Origin: Neobacillus thermocopriae
Lineage (GTDB): Bacteria > Bacillota > Bacilli > Bacillales > Cytobacillaceae
NCBI RefSeq assembly: GCF_010975035.1
Contig: NZ_JAAIUV010000008.1
Span: forward strand, 1 to 64,000
DNA length: 64,000 nucleotides
Direction of reading: 5' to 3'
The notes under the pieces were generated by a model that saw only the letters and a list, made by a program, of their open reading frames with translations, was not told the origin of the DNA and did not search any database. The translations under genes were made by a program, and so were the position numbers. The number at the start of each line of letters is the position of its first letter. Position 1 is the first letter of the stretch. Shown in pieces: positions 16,134 to 22,814 of this stretch.

Positions 16134-17315
16134 TATTTTTTCAAGCGCTTGTTCCAGATCATCCTTTAAATCCTCCCATGCTTCGAGCCCAACAGAAAGC
16201 CGAAGCAACGTATCGTCAAATCCCATATTCCTACGTTCTTCCTCTGGAACGACTGCATGGGTCATCGTGGCTGGATGCTGGATTAACGTTTCTGCATCAC
16301 CCAAACTTACTGCAACTTTAATCAGCTTTAACTGATTCATAAATCGTTGGGCTGTTTGTTTTGTCCCTTTTATTGAAAAAGAAAGTAGACCACCCGGTTG
16401 TTTCATTTGTTTTTTCATAATCTGATAATCCGCATGGTCAGGATCCCCAGGATAGTATATGGAATCAACTTTTGGATGTTTTTTTAAGAACTGAAATAGT
16501 TGGCTAGCATTTTCTGAGTGACGGTCCATTCGGACGGGGAGTGTCTTTAGCCCCCTTAAAAGTAGCCAAGCATCAAACGGAGAAATAATTCCACCGATAT
16601 CCTTTTGAGTGGTACGTGCCACCCTGTTAATAAATTCTTTATTCCCAACCACAAGTCCAGCGATCACGTCACCATGACCGCCAATATATTTTGTCGCGCT
16701 ATGAATAACGATATCACAGCCAAAGGAAATAGGATTTTGCAGGTAGGGTGAACAAAACGTATTATCAACGACAACAGGGATTCCTTTTTCTTTTGCTACC
16801 TTGGCAACCATTTGCAAATCAACGAGTTTCATCGTTGGATTAATCGGTGTTTCAATATAAATACAAGCCGTATTAGGAAGTATCTCTTTTTCTAATGTCT
16901 CAACTGAGTCCATCTGGCTAAAATCATGACTGATTTCATATTTTTCTTTTAAAAGCTGCAAGAAACCAAAAGTACAGCCATAAACCCCTGGTGAACATAG
17001 AATATGGTCTCCTGTTTTTGTTAAGGTAAATAATACAGCACTAACTGCAGCCATACCTGATGAAAAAGCAAGTGCTGCTTCTCCATTTTCAAGAGCTGCA
17101 ACCCTTTCTTCCAATATTTTAACAGTCGGGTTTCCAAGTCTTGAATAAATATACCCATCCTCCAGACCCGCAAATCTTTTTTCCCCCTGTTCAGCAGTGG
17201 TAAATGTAAAGGTTGAGGTTTGATACAATGGAGGAACTAAACTTCCTTGATGAAAGGATGAATCATATCCGGCATGGATAACCTCAGTTTCAAACCGTAC
17301 ACTTTTCTTCTTCAA
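16131..17315 (-). CDS. megL: methionine gamma-lyase (Cys/Met PLP family)
   Basis: A 394-residue trans-sulfuration family enzyme. The PLP lysine is in DIVIHSATKYIGGHGDVIAG. YSRLGNPTVKILE and SSGMAAVSAVL are family blocks. The sequence SPGVYGCTFGFLQLL carries the YGCTF cysteine that is characteristic of methionine gamma-lyase (Cys116 in P. putida) rather than cystathionine synthases. Predicted reaction: L-methionine to methanethiol, 2-oxobutyrate and ammonia. Start is TTG 17313-17315 preceded by GGGGGAGTGAG. Monocistronic. A cystathionine gamma-synthase or lyase activity cannot be excluded. Confidence 0.85.
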   Translation of the reverse strand: MKKKSVRFETEVIHAGYDSSFHQGSLVPPLYQTSTFTFTTAEQGEKRFAGLEDGYIYSRLGNPTVKILEERVAALENGEAALAFSSGMAAVSAVLFTLTKTGDHILCSPGVYGCTFGFLQLLKEKYEISHDFSQMDSVETLEKEILPNTACIYIETPINPTMKLVDLQMVAKVAKEKGIPVVVDNTFCSPYLQNPISFGCDIVIHSATKYIGGHGDVIAGLVVGNKEFINRVARTTQKDIGGIISPFDAWLLLRGLKTLPVRMDRHSENASQLFQFLKKHPKVDSIYYPGDPDHADYQIMKKQMKQPGGLLSFSIKGTKQTAQRFMNQLKLIKVAVSLGDAETLIQHPATMTHAVVPEEERRNMGFDDTLLRLSVGLEAWEDLKDDLEQALEKI

Positions 17316-17385
17316 TGAAACTCACTCCCCCTTTTTTTGATAACGTTTTCATATCTATAGTATATAAAATTTTATCTATTCTTGT

Positions 17386-17412
17386 ATCAGGCACTCCTAA
17401 TCTGAGTGCCTA
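17386..17412 (-). terminator. possible weak terminator after dgcP
   Basis: Hairpin GGCACTC / GAGTGCC (8-bp class stem) lies 23 bp after the dgcP stop. There is no U-run, so termination may be inefficient. Confidence 0.4.
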
Positions 17413-17434
17413 TAAAACTAATTTAATTTCATCT

Positions 17435-18850
17435 TTAGCCAGCCTTTATGTTGCCTGATTGGGCAACAACTTTATTTTTCCCGCTACGTTTCGCAAGGTA
17501 AAGAGCTTCGTCCGCTCGCTTAAATAGTGATTGATAAGAATCCTTATAGTCCTTATGCCAATGAGAAACGCCACAAGAGATGGTAACATGTGGCTTGGAT
17601 GCTTGTGCTACCTTTTCAACCAGCCTTTGAGCAACAGCTACTGCTTCTTCAAGTGACACCTTCGGAAGATAAATGGCAAGCTCTTCTCCTCCCCATCTTG
17701 CACCCACATCTTGATTTCGAATGCAGGATTTAATTAATCTTGCTACTTGAATAAGGATCTCATCTCCAATTTGGTGGCCATACTTATCATTGATTCCTTT
17801 AAAATCGTCAATATCAATAATAATAAAAGCACCTTGTTCATCTTCCATCATTGACTTTTCTATTTTTTCATCGAGAAATTTCCTAGAGTTAAGTTTTGTT
17901 AGGTGGTCCGTGATTACTATTCTTTTTAATTCCTCCCGAAGCATCGAATTAATGATGGCTAACGAGGAATGCTGCACAAGTGTTTGAAATAACTTAAACG
18001 AATCAAAAGGAAAGAAAAACGGTTTTTGATGCATCACTACGGCAAAGCCGCGGACAGCTCCCCTATAAATGACCGGGACAGCCATAATCGATTGAAAACT
18101 TTTACTGCTTATTGTATGAAGATTTAAATCACCTATAAATAGTGACTCATTTTCCCGTAGAATCTCCTTCTTTATATAATCAATATAGATTGGCGCCTGT
18201 TTAGTAAAAAAGAACGAAGTTGTACCCGGGAGTATTTTCACAGTCCTTTGATCCTCAGGGAGCAGGAAAAAACCAATTTCTTGTCCATCAAAAGCCGTTT
18301 TTAGTTGGTTTGAAAGATATGGCAAAGCCTCTGCCAATTGCAAATTAGAATTTAACATTTTGGATGTTTCATTCAGAAGTTTTAAGTTTAAAATAATTTG
18401 CTGTGAGTGACGAAAAAGAAGGGCATTTTCAATGGCATTTCCCGCACTACCGGCAAATAATGATATGTATTCGATTTCATATCTTTTGAAATTGTCTGTA
18501 ATGGGTGCAATCATTTGCAGTACCCCATATACCGCTTGTTTTCCTTTTAGTGGAACGTATAAAACTGTATGATCATCCAAATGCTCCAATTCCATTATGC
18601 CTGTTCCATACACCTTTACTGCAGCAATATTTTCACTGTCATAATCAATTTCTGTTATTGGGAGATCATTGTGGCAATAAGTTACCTGCGATAAAAACAA
18701 GTTATACGAAAAATTAGGAAATTCCTCTCGGAGAAAAACGAATAATTCACTCAAAAGGGCTTCCATATCCAAAAATGAATGGAGCTTTTCCGTTACAAAA
18801 TATAATTTTTTATATACCTCAACTTGTAAATCCTTATCAAGCGTATCCAT
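17435..18850 (-). CDS. dgcP: diguanylate cyclase DgcP (GAF-GGDEF)
   Basis: A 471-residue soluble protein with tandem GAF-like regions (about residues 1-290; no membrane helix) and a C-terminal GGDEF domain. The active loop is RWGGEELAIYL, an intact GGEEL. The sequence RNQD five residues before it is a product-inhibition I-site (RxxD). It should synthesise c-di-GMP. B. subtilis YtrP/DgcP has the same architecture and location next to rpsD. The start ATG 18848-18850 follows GGTGGAGAT; the frame extends 14 codons further without an SD. Confidence 0.9.
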   Translation of the reverse strand: MDTLDKDLQVEVYKKLYFVTEKLHSFLDMEALLSELFVFLREEFPNFSYNLFLSQVTYCHNDLPITEIDYDSENIAAVKVYGTGIMELEHLDDHTVLYVPLKGKQAVYGVLQMIAPITDNFKRYEIEYISLFAGSAGNAIENALLFRHSQQIILNLKLLNETSKMLNSNLQLAEALPYLSNQLKTAFDGQEIGFFLLPEDQRTVKILPGTTSFFFTKQAPIYIDYIKKEILRENESLFIGDLNLHTISSKSFQSIMAVPVIYRGAVRGFAVVMHQKPFFFPFDSFKLFQTLVQHSSLAIINSMLREELKRIVITDHLTKLNSRKFLDEKIEKSMMEDEQGAFIIIDIDDFKGINDKYGHQIGDEILIQVARLIKSCIRNQDVGARWGGEELAIYLPKVSLEEAVAVAQRLVEKVAQASKPHVTISCGVSHWHKDYKDSYQSLFKRADEALYLAKRSGKNKVVAQSGNIKAG

Positions 18851-19012
18851 ACCATCTCCACCTAAGTATTTATAGCAAACAGTTAGTTCCAAATATATAC
18901 ATCATAACTAATTATAGTTAATTAATAGTACTTTTGAAATATATATTTATACAAATTTTCATTTTTTTCTAATAGTCATTTCAAATACCATAGAAATCTT
19001 TTTCAAAAAAAC

Positions 19013-19042
19013 TTGACGATTCATGAATAAAAATCATATAAT
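19013..19042 (+). promoter_or_regulatory. rpsD sigma-A promoter
   Basis: TTGACG (19013-19018), 18-nt spacer, TATAAT (19037-19042). The expected start near 19049 leaves a 200-nt leader. Upstream, 18893-19012 is AT-rich and holds nothing recognisable. Confidence 0.8.
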
Positions 19043-19048
19043 ATTCTT

Positions 19049-19250
19049 TGTGTAAAATATTGCAGCCTATTGAAACAACTTTAATACGTACATTTTGTTC
19101 CTCATGAGAAATTTGAATATATTTCTTATGATGGTGCATCGCGTAACCCTCAGCTGCTAGGGCGAAGGTGCATGAAAACAAAATGGCTATTATCGATGTT
19201 TCAGAGCGGTTTTTATTTTACCAAAATAAAAACACGAAGGAGGAGTCTTC
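19049..19250 (+). promoter_or_regulatory. rpsD 5' leader, probable S4 autoregulatory RNA
   Basis: Two hundred transcribed bases precede rpsD. The last 110 contain GC-rich, pairable stretches (CCCTCAGCTGCTAGGGCGAA, GGTGCATGAAAAC, TTTTTATTTTACCAAAATAAA, a hairpin just before the SD GGAGGAG). B. subtilis S4 represses rpsD through a leader of this size. Folding was judged by eye; a covariance-model hit is needed. Confidence 0.55.
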
Positions 19251-19853
19251 ATGGCTCGTTATACCGGCCCAAGCTGGAAATTATCTCGTCGTCTTGGAAT
19301 TTCTCTAAGCGGCACAGGTAAAGAATTAGAAAAGCGTCCTTACGCTCCTGGACAACATGGTCCAAACCAACGCAAAAAGCTTTCTGAATACGGATTGCAA
19401 TTGCAAGAAAAGCAAAAACTTCGTCATATGTACGGAGTAAATGAGCGTCAATTCCGCAACCTATTTGAAAAAGCAGGTAAATTAGGCGGCGTTCATGGCG
19501 AAAACTTCATGATCCTTCTTGAATCTCGCCTTGATAACCTAGTTTATCGTCTAGGTCTTGCACGTACTCGCCGTGCTGCTCGTCAGTTAGTAAACCACGG
19601 TCATATTTTAGTTGATGGTTCTCGCGTTGACATTCCATCATACCGTGTTACTCCTGGCCAAACAATTAGTGTACGTGAAAAATCACGCAACCTTGCAGTA
19701 ATTAAGGAAGCAATTGAAGCTAATAACTTCGTTCCTGATTACTTAACATTTGACGCAGATAAATTAGAAGGTACTTTCACTCGCTTACCAGAGCGTTCTG
19801 AATTGCCTGCTGAAATCAACGAAACATTAATCGTTGAGTTCTACTCTCGTTAA
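19251..19853 (+). CDS. rpsD: 30S ribosomal protein S4
   Basis: A 200-residue primary 16S rRNA-binding protein. It starts [20 protein letters not shown] and contains the S4 RNA-binding domain (about residues 90-155, [40 protein letters not shown]). The basic linker [20 protein letters not shown] has the Bacillus form without a zinc cysteine cluster. The SD GAAGGAGGAGTC is strong. S4 probably represses its own gene via the leader. The 3' end (TTGAGTTCTACTCTCGTTAA) served as an integration site: a near copy lies at 22266-22288. Confidence 0.99.
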   Translation: MARYTGPSWKLSRRLGISLSGTGKELEKRPYAPGQHGPNQRKKLSEYGLQLQEKQKLRHMYGVNERQFRNLFEKAGKLGGVHGENFMILLESRLDNLVYRLGLARTRRAARQLVNHGHILVDGSRVDIPSYRVTPGQTISVREKSRNLAVIKEAIEANNFVPDYLTFDADKLEGTFTRLPERSELPAEINETLIVEFYSR

Positions 19854-19880
19854 TATTTGTACTCATCGAAGCGTGACATT

Positions 19881-19928
19881 AAAAGCCCTAAAAACCTTGT
19901 TGCATCAAGGTTTTGGGGCTTTTTATTT
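19881..19928 (+). terminator. rpsD terminator
   Basis: Stem AAGCCCTAAAAACCTTG / CAAGGTTTTGGGGCTT with a 6-nt loop and T-run. Near-duplicate of the terminator at 22320-22360. Confidence 0.93.
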
Positions 19929-20103
19929 TGCTCACCATACAAAAAAAGCATAAAATGGAATTGGGGCAAGTATCAAAACGATAAAAAATAATTATGGCGG
20001 CGTGTGTATACAAATAGGTAAGTAACAATTTTCCACGATTAAAAAAAGGACCCTCTTATTAAACAAACGCACTCCGTTACTTTAAGTGTATTTTTTTACA
20101 ATT

Positions 20104-20427
20104 TTAAAACAAGAACCTAACAGTAGCCATACACACTATGCCCACTATAACTGTAACGGACAAACTCTTCGACCATATGGCTACAATAAGAGTTGGTATA
20201 ATTGCAGCAAGAACACTCCAATCAATCGATAGTAATGATTCATTTTCGATGATAAAGCTATCAACGATTAGTGCAGCAAAAATACAAATAGGGATAAATG
20301 AAAGCCATTTGACCACAATTTTCGGGAGCTCAATATTTCTTATAACTATAAATGGAATAATTCTTGGAATAAAGGTTACAATAGCACACCCTAAAATGAC
20401 TAATAAAACGGATAAATTAATACTCAT
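20104..20427 (-). CDS. azlD: AzlD-family branched-chain amino-acid exporter subunit
   Basis: A 107-residue protein with four predicted membrane helices, starting MSINLSVLLVILGCAIVTFI with PRIIPFIVIRNIELPKIVVK after it, the AzlD signature region. It is the small partner of AzlC in exporting branched-chain or related amino acids. The ATG 20425-20427 overlaps the azlC TGA by 4 bp (ATGA), so translation is coupled. The frame stays open 26 codons upstream inside azlC, which I do not accept as part of the protein. Part of the rpsD island. Confidence 0.9.
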   Translation of the reverse strand: MSINLSVLLVILGCAIVTFIPRIIPFIVIRNIELPKIVVKWLSFIPICIFAALIVDSFIIENESLLSIDWSVLAAIIPTLIVAIWSKSLSVTVIVGIVCMATVRFLF

Positions 20428-21149
20428 TTGTCTTTTACCACTCCAATGGTTGCAACGATTATTGTCGATAAGATAATTGCTACATAAGATGGAACAAGCA
20501 TACATAGGACCAGCATCAATAAAACTACATAAACAATTAATGATAAATAAAACTTCAATCTACCTTGATCAATATTTTGTAATTGTAAAACAAGCAATGC
20601 CAAAAACATAGCTGTTAAAGAGAAATCTAATCCAAATGCTTCTGGATTTGAAATCCATTTACCAAAGATAGCACCCAACATACAAGATAAAATCCAGAAT
20701 ATATAAGCTGTTACATTCAGTCCATTCATCCATTGAGCACTCATCCCTTCTTTTTTTGCAATTTTATTAATGGCTACACCAAATGACTCATCTGTTACAA
20801 GAGCTCCGATACCAATATTTTTCATTAAAGAATATTTTGTAAAGTGGGGAGCCAATGTCATACTTAATAAAAGATTCCGCAAATTCACTATAAAAGTTGT
20901 AAATAAAATGACTGAAATAGGACTTCCTGATACTAACAGTGCACAAATAATAAATTGAGATGCACCAGCATAAACTAATGCCGATAAAAGAGTAACTTCT
21001 AAAATACTTAGATTTGATGAAGCTCCAACAATCCCCGCAGCAATTCCAATGCTGATATAACCAATTAAAGTAGGAATACAATCTTTTACTCCTTGTAAAT
21101 ATGTAGGAAGAGTTTCTTCGCTATTTATTTCGTTTGCTAATTCATTCAT
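20424..21149 (-). CDS. azlC: AzlC-family branched-chain amino-acid exporter subunit
   Basis: A 241-residue membrane protein with about six helices. The family blocks GVKDCIPTLIGYISIGIAAGI, LLSALVYAGASQFIICALL, FTTFIVNLRNLLLSMTLAPH and ALVTDESFGVA are clear. It works with AzlD as a two-component exporter. It is transcribed divergently from the XRE-cupin gene, and two identical 12-bp sites lie in the shared promoter region, so that regulator probably controls it. Its spacing and codons give no sign of decay. Confidence 0.93.
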   Translation of the reverse strand: MNELANEINSEETLPTYLQGVKDCIPTLIGYISIGIAAGIVGASSNLSILEVTLLSALVYAGASQFIICALLVSGSPISVILFTTFIVNLRNLLLSMTLAPHFTKYSLMKNIGIGALVTDESFGVAINKIAKKEGMSAQWMNGLNVTAYIFWILSCMLGAIFGKWISNPEAFGLDFSLTAMFLALLVLQLQNIDQGRLKFYLSLIVYVVLLMLVLCMLVPSYVAIILSTIIVATIGVVKDK

Positions 21150-21180
21150 ATTTGCACCACCTTTTAATCTGTTATATTAA

Positions 21181-21220
21181 ACGTATGTATGTTATATTGT
21201 ATGCATGTATGTTATAATAA
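21181..21220. promoter_or_regulatory. paired operator-like direct repeats between azlC and its regulator
   Basis: ATGTATGTTATA occurs at 21185-21196 and again at 21205-21216, exactly 20 bp (about two helical turns) apart, in the promoter zone of the divergent pair. Likely binding sites of the XRE-cupin protein; inference. Confidence 0.6.
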
Positions 21221-21248
21221 CCATAAAAAAGAGTCAAGGAGATTTTTT

Positions 21249-21800
21249 ATGGAGTTCATTCAAGAGGTTATAGCTAATAATCTTGCCCAAATAAGAAAAA
21301 CGCGAGGATTGAGCTTAGATAAGGTAGCAGAACTGACTGGAGTAAGTAAAGCAATGTTAGCTCAAATTGAAAATGGAAAATCAAATCCGACTGTCACTAC
21401 TCTCTGGAAAATTGCAAATGGGTTACAAGTATCTTTTTCTGCTTTTTTAAAGGAAACGGAAAAGCCACAAATTGAAAAAATAAACATCAATCAACTGAAC
21501 CCATTGATAGATGATGATGGAAATTATCTTGTATATTCCGTTTTCCCATTTCATCCAGAAAAAAAGTTTGAAATTTTCACTGTAGACCTAAAACCTGGTT
21601 TTAGTCATAAATCCGAAAAGCATTTAGGTGAGGAATATGTACTTATACAACGAGGTACACTTACACTCGATGTTCAAGGTGAGAAGTTTGAATTAAACAC
21701 TGATGAGACTATTAAATTTAACGCAAATACTGAACACATTTATATAAACTCTTCTGATGAACTGGTTAGATTCTATTTAATTATCTCTTATCCCGACTAA
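21249..21800 (+). CDS. XRE-family regulator with C-terminal cupin domain
   Basis: A 183-residue protein. Residues about 10-65 form an HTH (NNLAQIRKTRGLSLDKVAEL then TGVSKAMLAQIENGKSNPT). Residues about 105-180 form a cupin (GFSHKSEKHLGEEYVLIQRG, LNTDETIKFNANTEHIY). Such regulators commonly sense a small ligand and sit beside AzlCD-type exporters. Start ATG 21249 follows CAAGGAG; the longer frame from 21189 would begin inside the operator repeats. Ends in its own terminator. Confidence 0.88.
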   Translation: MEFIQEVIANNLAQIRKTRGLSLDKVAELTGVSKAMLAQIENGKSNPTVTTLWKIANGLQVSFSAFLKETEKPQIEKININQLNPLIDDDGNYLVYSVFPFHPEKKFEIFTVDLKPGFSHKSEKHLGEEYVLIQRGTLTLDVQGEKFELNTDETIKFNANTEHIYINSSDELVRFYLIISYPD

Positions 21801-21828
21801 TATCTATGTCTATTTTCTAGATTAAATT

Positions 21829-21864
21829 AATAAAAGTTGCGTGAACAATACGCAACTTTTATTA
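21829..21864 (+). terminator. terminator of the XRE-cupin gene
   Basis: AAAAGTTGCGT / ACGCAACTTTT, 7-nt loop, followed by ATT. Eleven-bp stem. Confidence 0.85.
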
Positions 21865-21881
21865 AACTAACCTGCCCGTTA

Positions 21882-21909
21882 GCCCAATAAGTGACTGTTC
21901 TTATTGGGC
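21882..21909. repeat. perfect hairpin inside the island
   Basis: GCCCAATAAG (21882-21891) and CTTATTGGGC (21900-21909), 8-nt loop. It follows the previous terminator directly, may be a second terminator or an end of lost DNA. Confidence 0.5.
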
Positions 21910-22021
21910 AATCGCATCCATCATTAGTTTAAGTACAATACTTCACTATTTTATTTTACACCATCATAAACTTAATACTTTTTTGTTATCGGATTCAAAT
22001 AGAGCATTCCTTATTGAAGTG

Positions 22022-22246
22022 TCGCTTGATGGTGTTACCATGCATAGATTACGTCACACCCATTGTACGATTTTATGAATATAGTGGTTAAAATGTGAAA
22101 GTCATTGCCGAACGGTTAGGACATACACCACAAGAGAATTTAAAACTTACGGTCACGTACTTAAAGAAGCTGAATCAAAATCTGTAGCCCTTTTTAATCA
22201 AGTTTTAGAGGCAAATGGGGCAAACTTTGGGGCAAGTAATTTATAA
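22022..22246 (+). pseudogene. tyrosine integrase, C-terminal remnant
   Basis: Frames must be shifted to read it. DGVTMHRLRHTHCTIL stops at a TGA (22076 region). The next piece NVKVIAERLGHTPQE is in another frame. TYGHVLKEAESKSVALFNQ then LEANGANFGASNL runs to TAA 22244-22246. This order (RLRHTH with catalytic Arg and His, then LGH, then Tyr in TYGH) is the catalytic C-terminus of phage-type integrases. At least one stop and one frameshift have killed it, and the N-terminal two thirds are gone. It lies beside the right att copy. Confidence 0.85.
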
Positions 22247-22265
22247 ATAAGGGCTTTTAATGTCA

Positions 22266-22288
22266 TTGAGTTCTATACTCTCGTTAAT
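22266..22288 (+). repeat. attR-like copy of the rpsD 3' end
   Basis: TTGAGTTCTATACTCTCGTT continues to TAAT and matches rpsD 19835-19855 apart from an inserted TA. Direct repeat of the same orientation. Confidence 0.75.
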
Positions 22289-22319
22289 AAAATTGGATTG
22301 TATAGTCCAACATGTAATT

Positions 22320-22360
22320 GCCCTAAAACCTTGATAAACAAGGTTTTAGGGCTTTTTCTT
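22320..22360 (+). terminator. rpsD-like terminator after attR
   Basis: GCCCTAAAACCTTG / CAAGGTTTTAGGGC followed by TTTTTCTTTT. No gene now uses it from the left. Probably the original rpsD terminator displaced by the island. Confidence 0.85.
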
Positions 22361-22752
22361 TTATTATGAAATTATACTAGGACAAAATATAAAAATGTAT
22401 ATTCAAAAATAAATAATTAGAAAAAAATAATGAAATAAAACAACTTTAGATACACCGAAAAACAATTTGTTTATATCGTATTTTAATAAGACGGTCGAAA
22501 AAAATAATAGATAATATAGGTAAAAAGAGAAAGATAGAACAACAAGAGAGACTTGTAGTAAACACTCTCTCTTGTTTATACTATCTATTCATTAATAGAA
22601 GGAGCTCCCATCAAAGGGATTGGTTTTATAAATTTTTTTAATGTGATCTCAAATTATTCTTCTATATCTTCTATATCCTGTTTTAGATTTTGCTCCAACT
22701 GAATGAACTCTCTTACGATATAAATTTTGTAGAACTCTTATAAAAATTTATA
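22361..22752. other. AT-rich gene-free stretch after the island
   Basis: No supported gene. A hairpin CAAGAGAG (22543-22550) / CTCTCTTG (22567-22574) is present. A 27-codon minus-strand stretch (22654-22734, reading EFYKIYIVREFIQLEQNLKQ and ending in TAA) looks coding-like but is preceded by a stop and has no start. It could be one more relic of inserted DNA. Confidence 0.5.
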
Positions 22753-22789
22753 TCTGCAAAAGACCCTCACCATTTAGTGAGGGTCTTTC
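22753..22789 (-). terminator. PBP gene terminator
   Basis: AAAGACCCTCAC / GTGAGGGTCTTT, 6-nt loop, 12-bp stem, followed by TTTT on the minus strand. Confidence 0.9.
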
Positions 22790-22814
22790 TTTTAACTATA
22801 AATCAGACTTTGGT

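Larger units (their letters stand above)
19835..22288 (+). mobile_element. decayed integrative island at the rpsD 3' end
   Basis: Left boundary: TTGAGTTCTACTCTCGTTAA in rpsD (19835-19855). Right boundary: the same block with TA inserted (22266-22288), placed 20 bp after a broken tyrosine-integrase end, which is the standard int-att arrangement. Both boundaries are followed by very similar terminators (19881-19928 and 22320-22360), so the incoming element brought a replacement rpsD 3' end plus terminator. Cargo is azlD, azlC and a divergent XRE-cupin regulator. Azl genes may instead be later arrivals. The element lacks replication or structural genes, so it is not mobile by itself. Confidence 0.7.

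Noticed and set aside
18981-19181. 66-codon minus-strand frame upstream of rpsD
   Set aside because: It overlaps the rpsD promoter and leader, has no SD and resembles no family.
20428-20505. 26-codon upstream extension of azlD
   Set aside because: It lies wholly inside azlC, and the ATGA overlap gives the natural start at 20427.
22654-22734. Coding-like 27-codon stretch in the gap after the island
   Set aside because: A stop precedes it directly and no start or SD exists. Kept only as a remark in the region entry.
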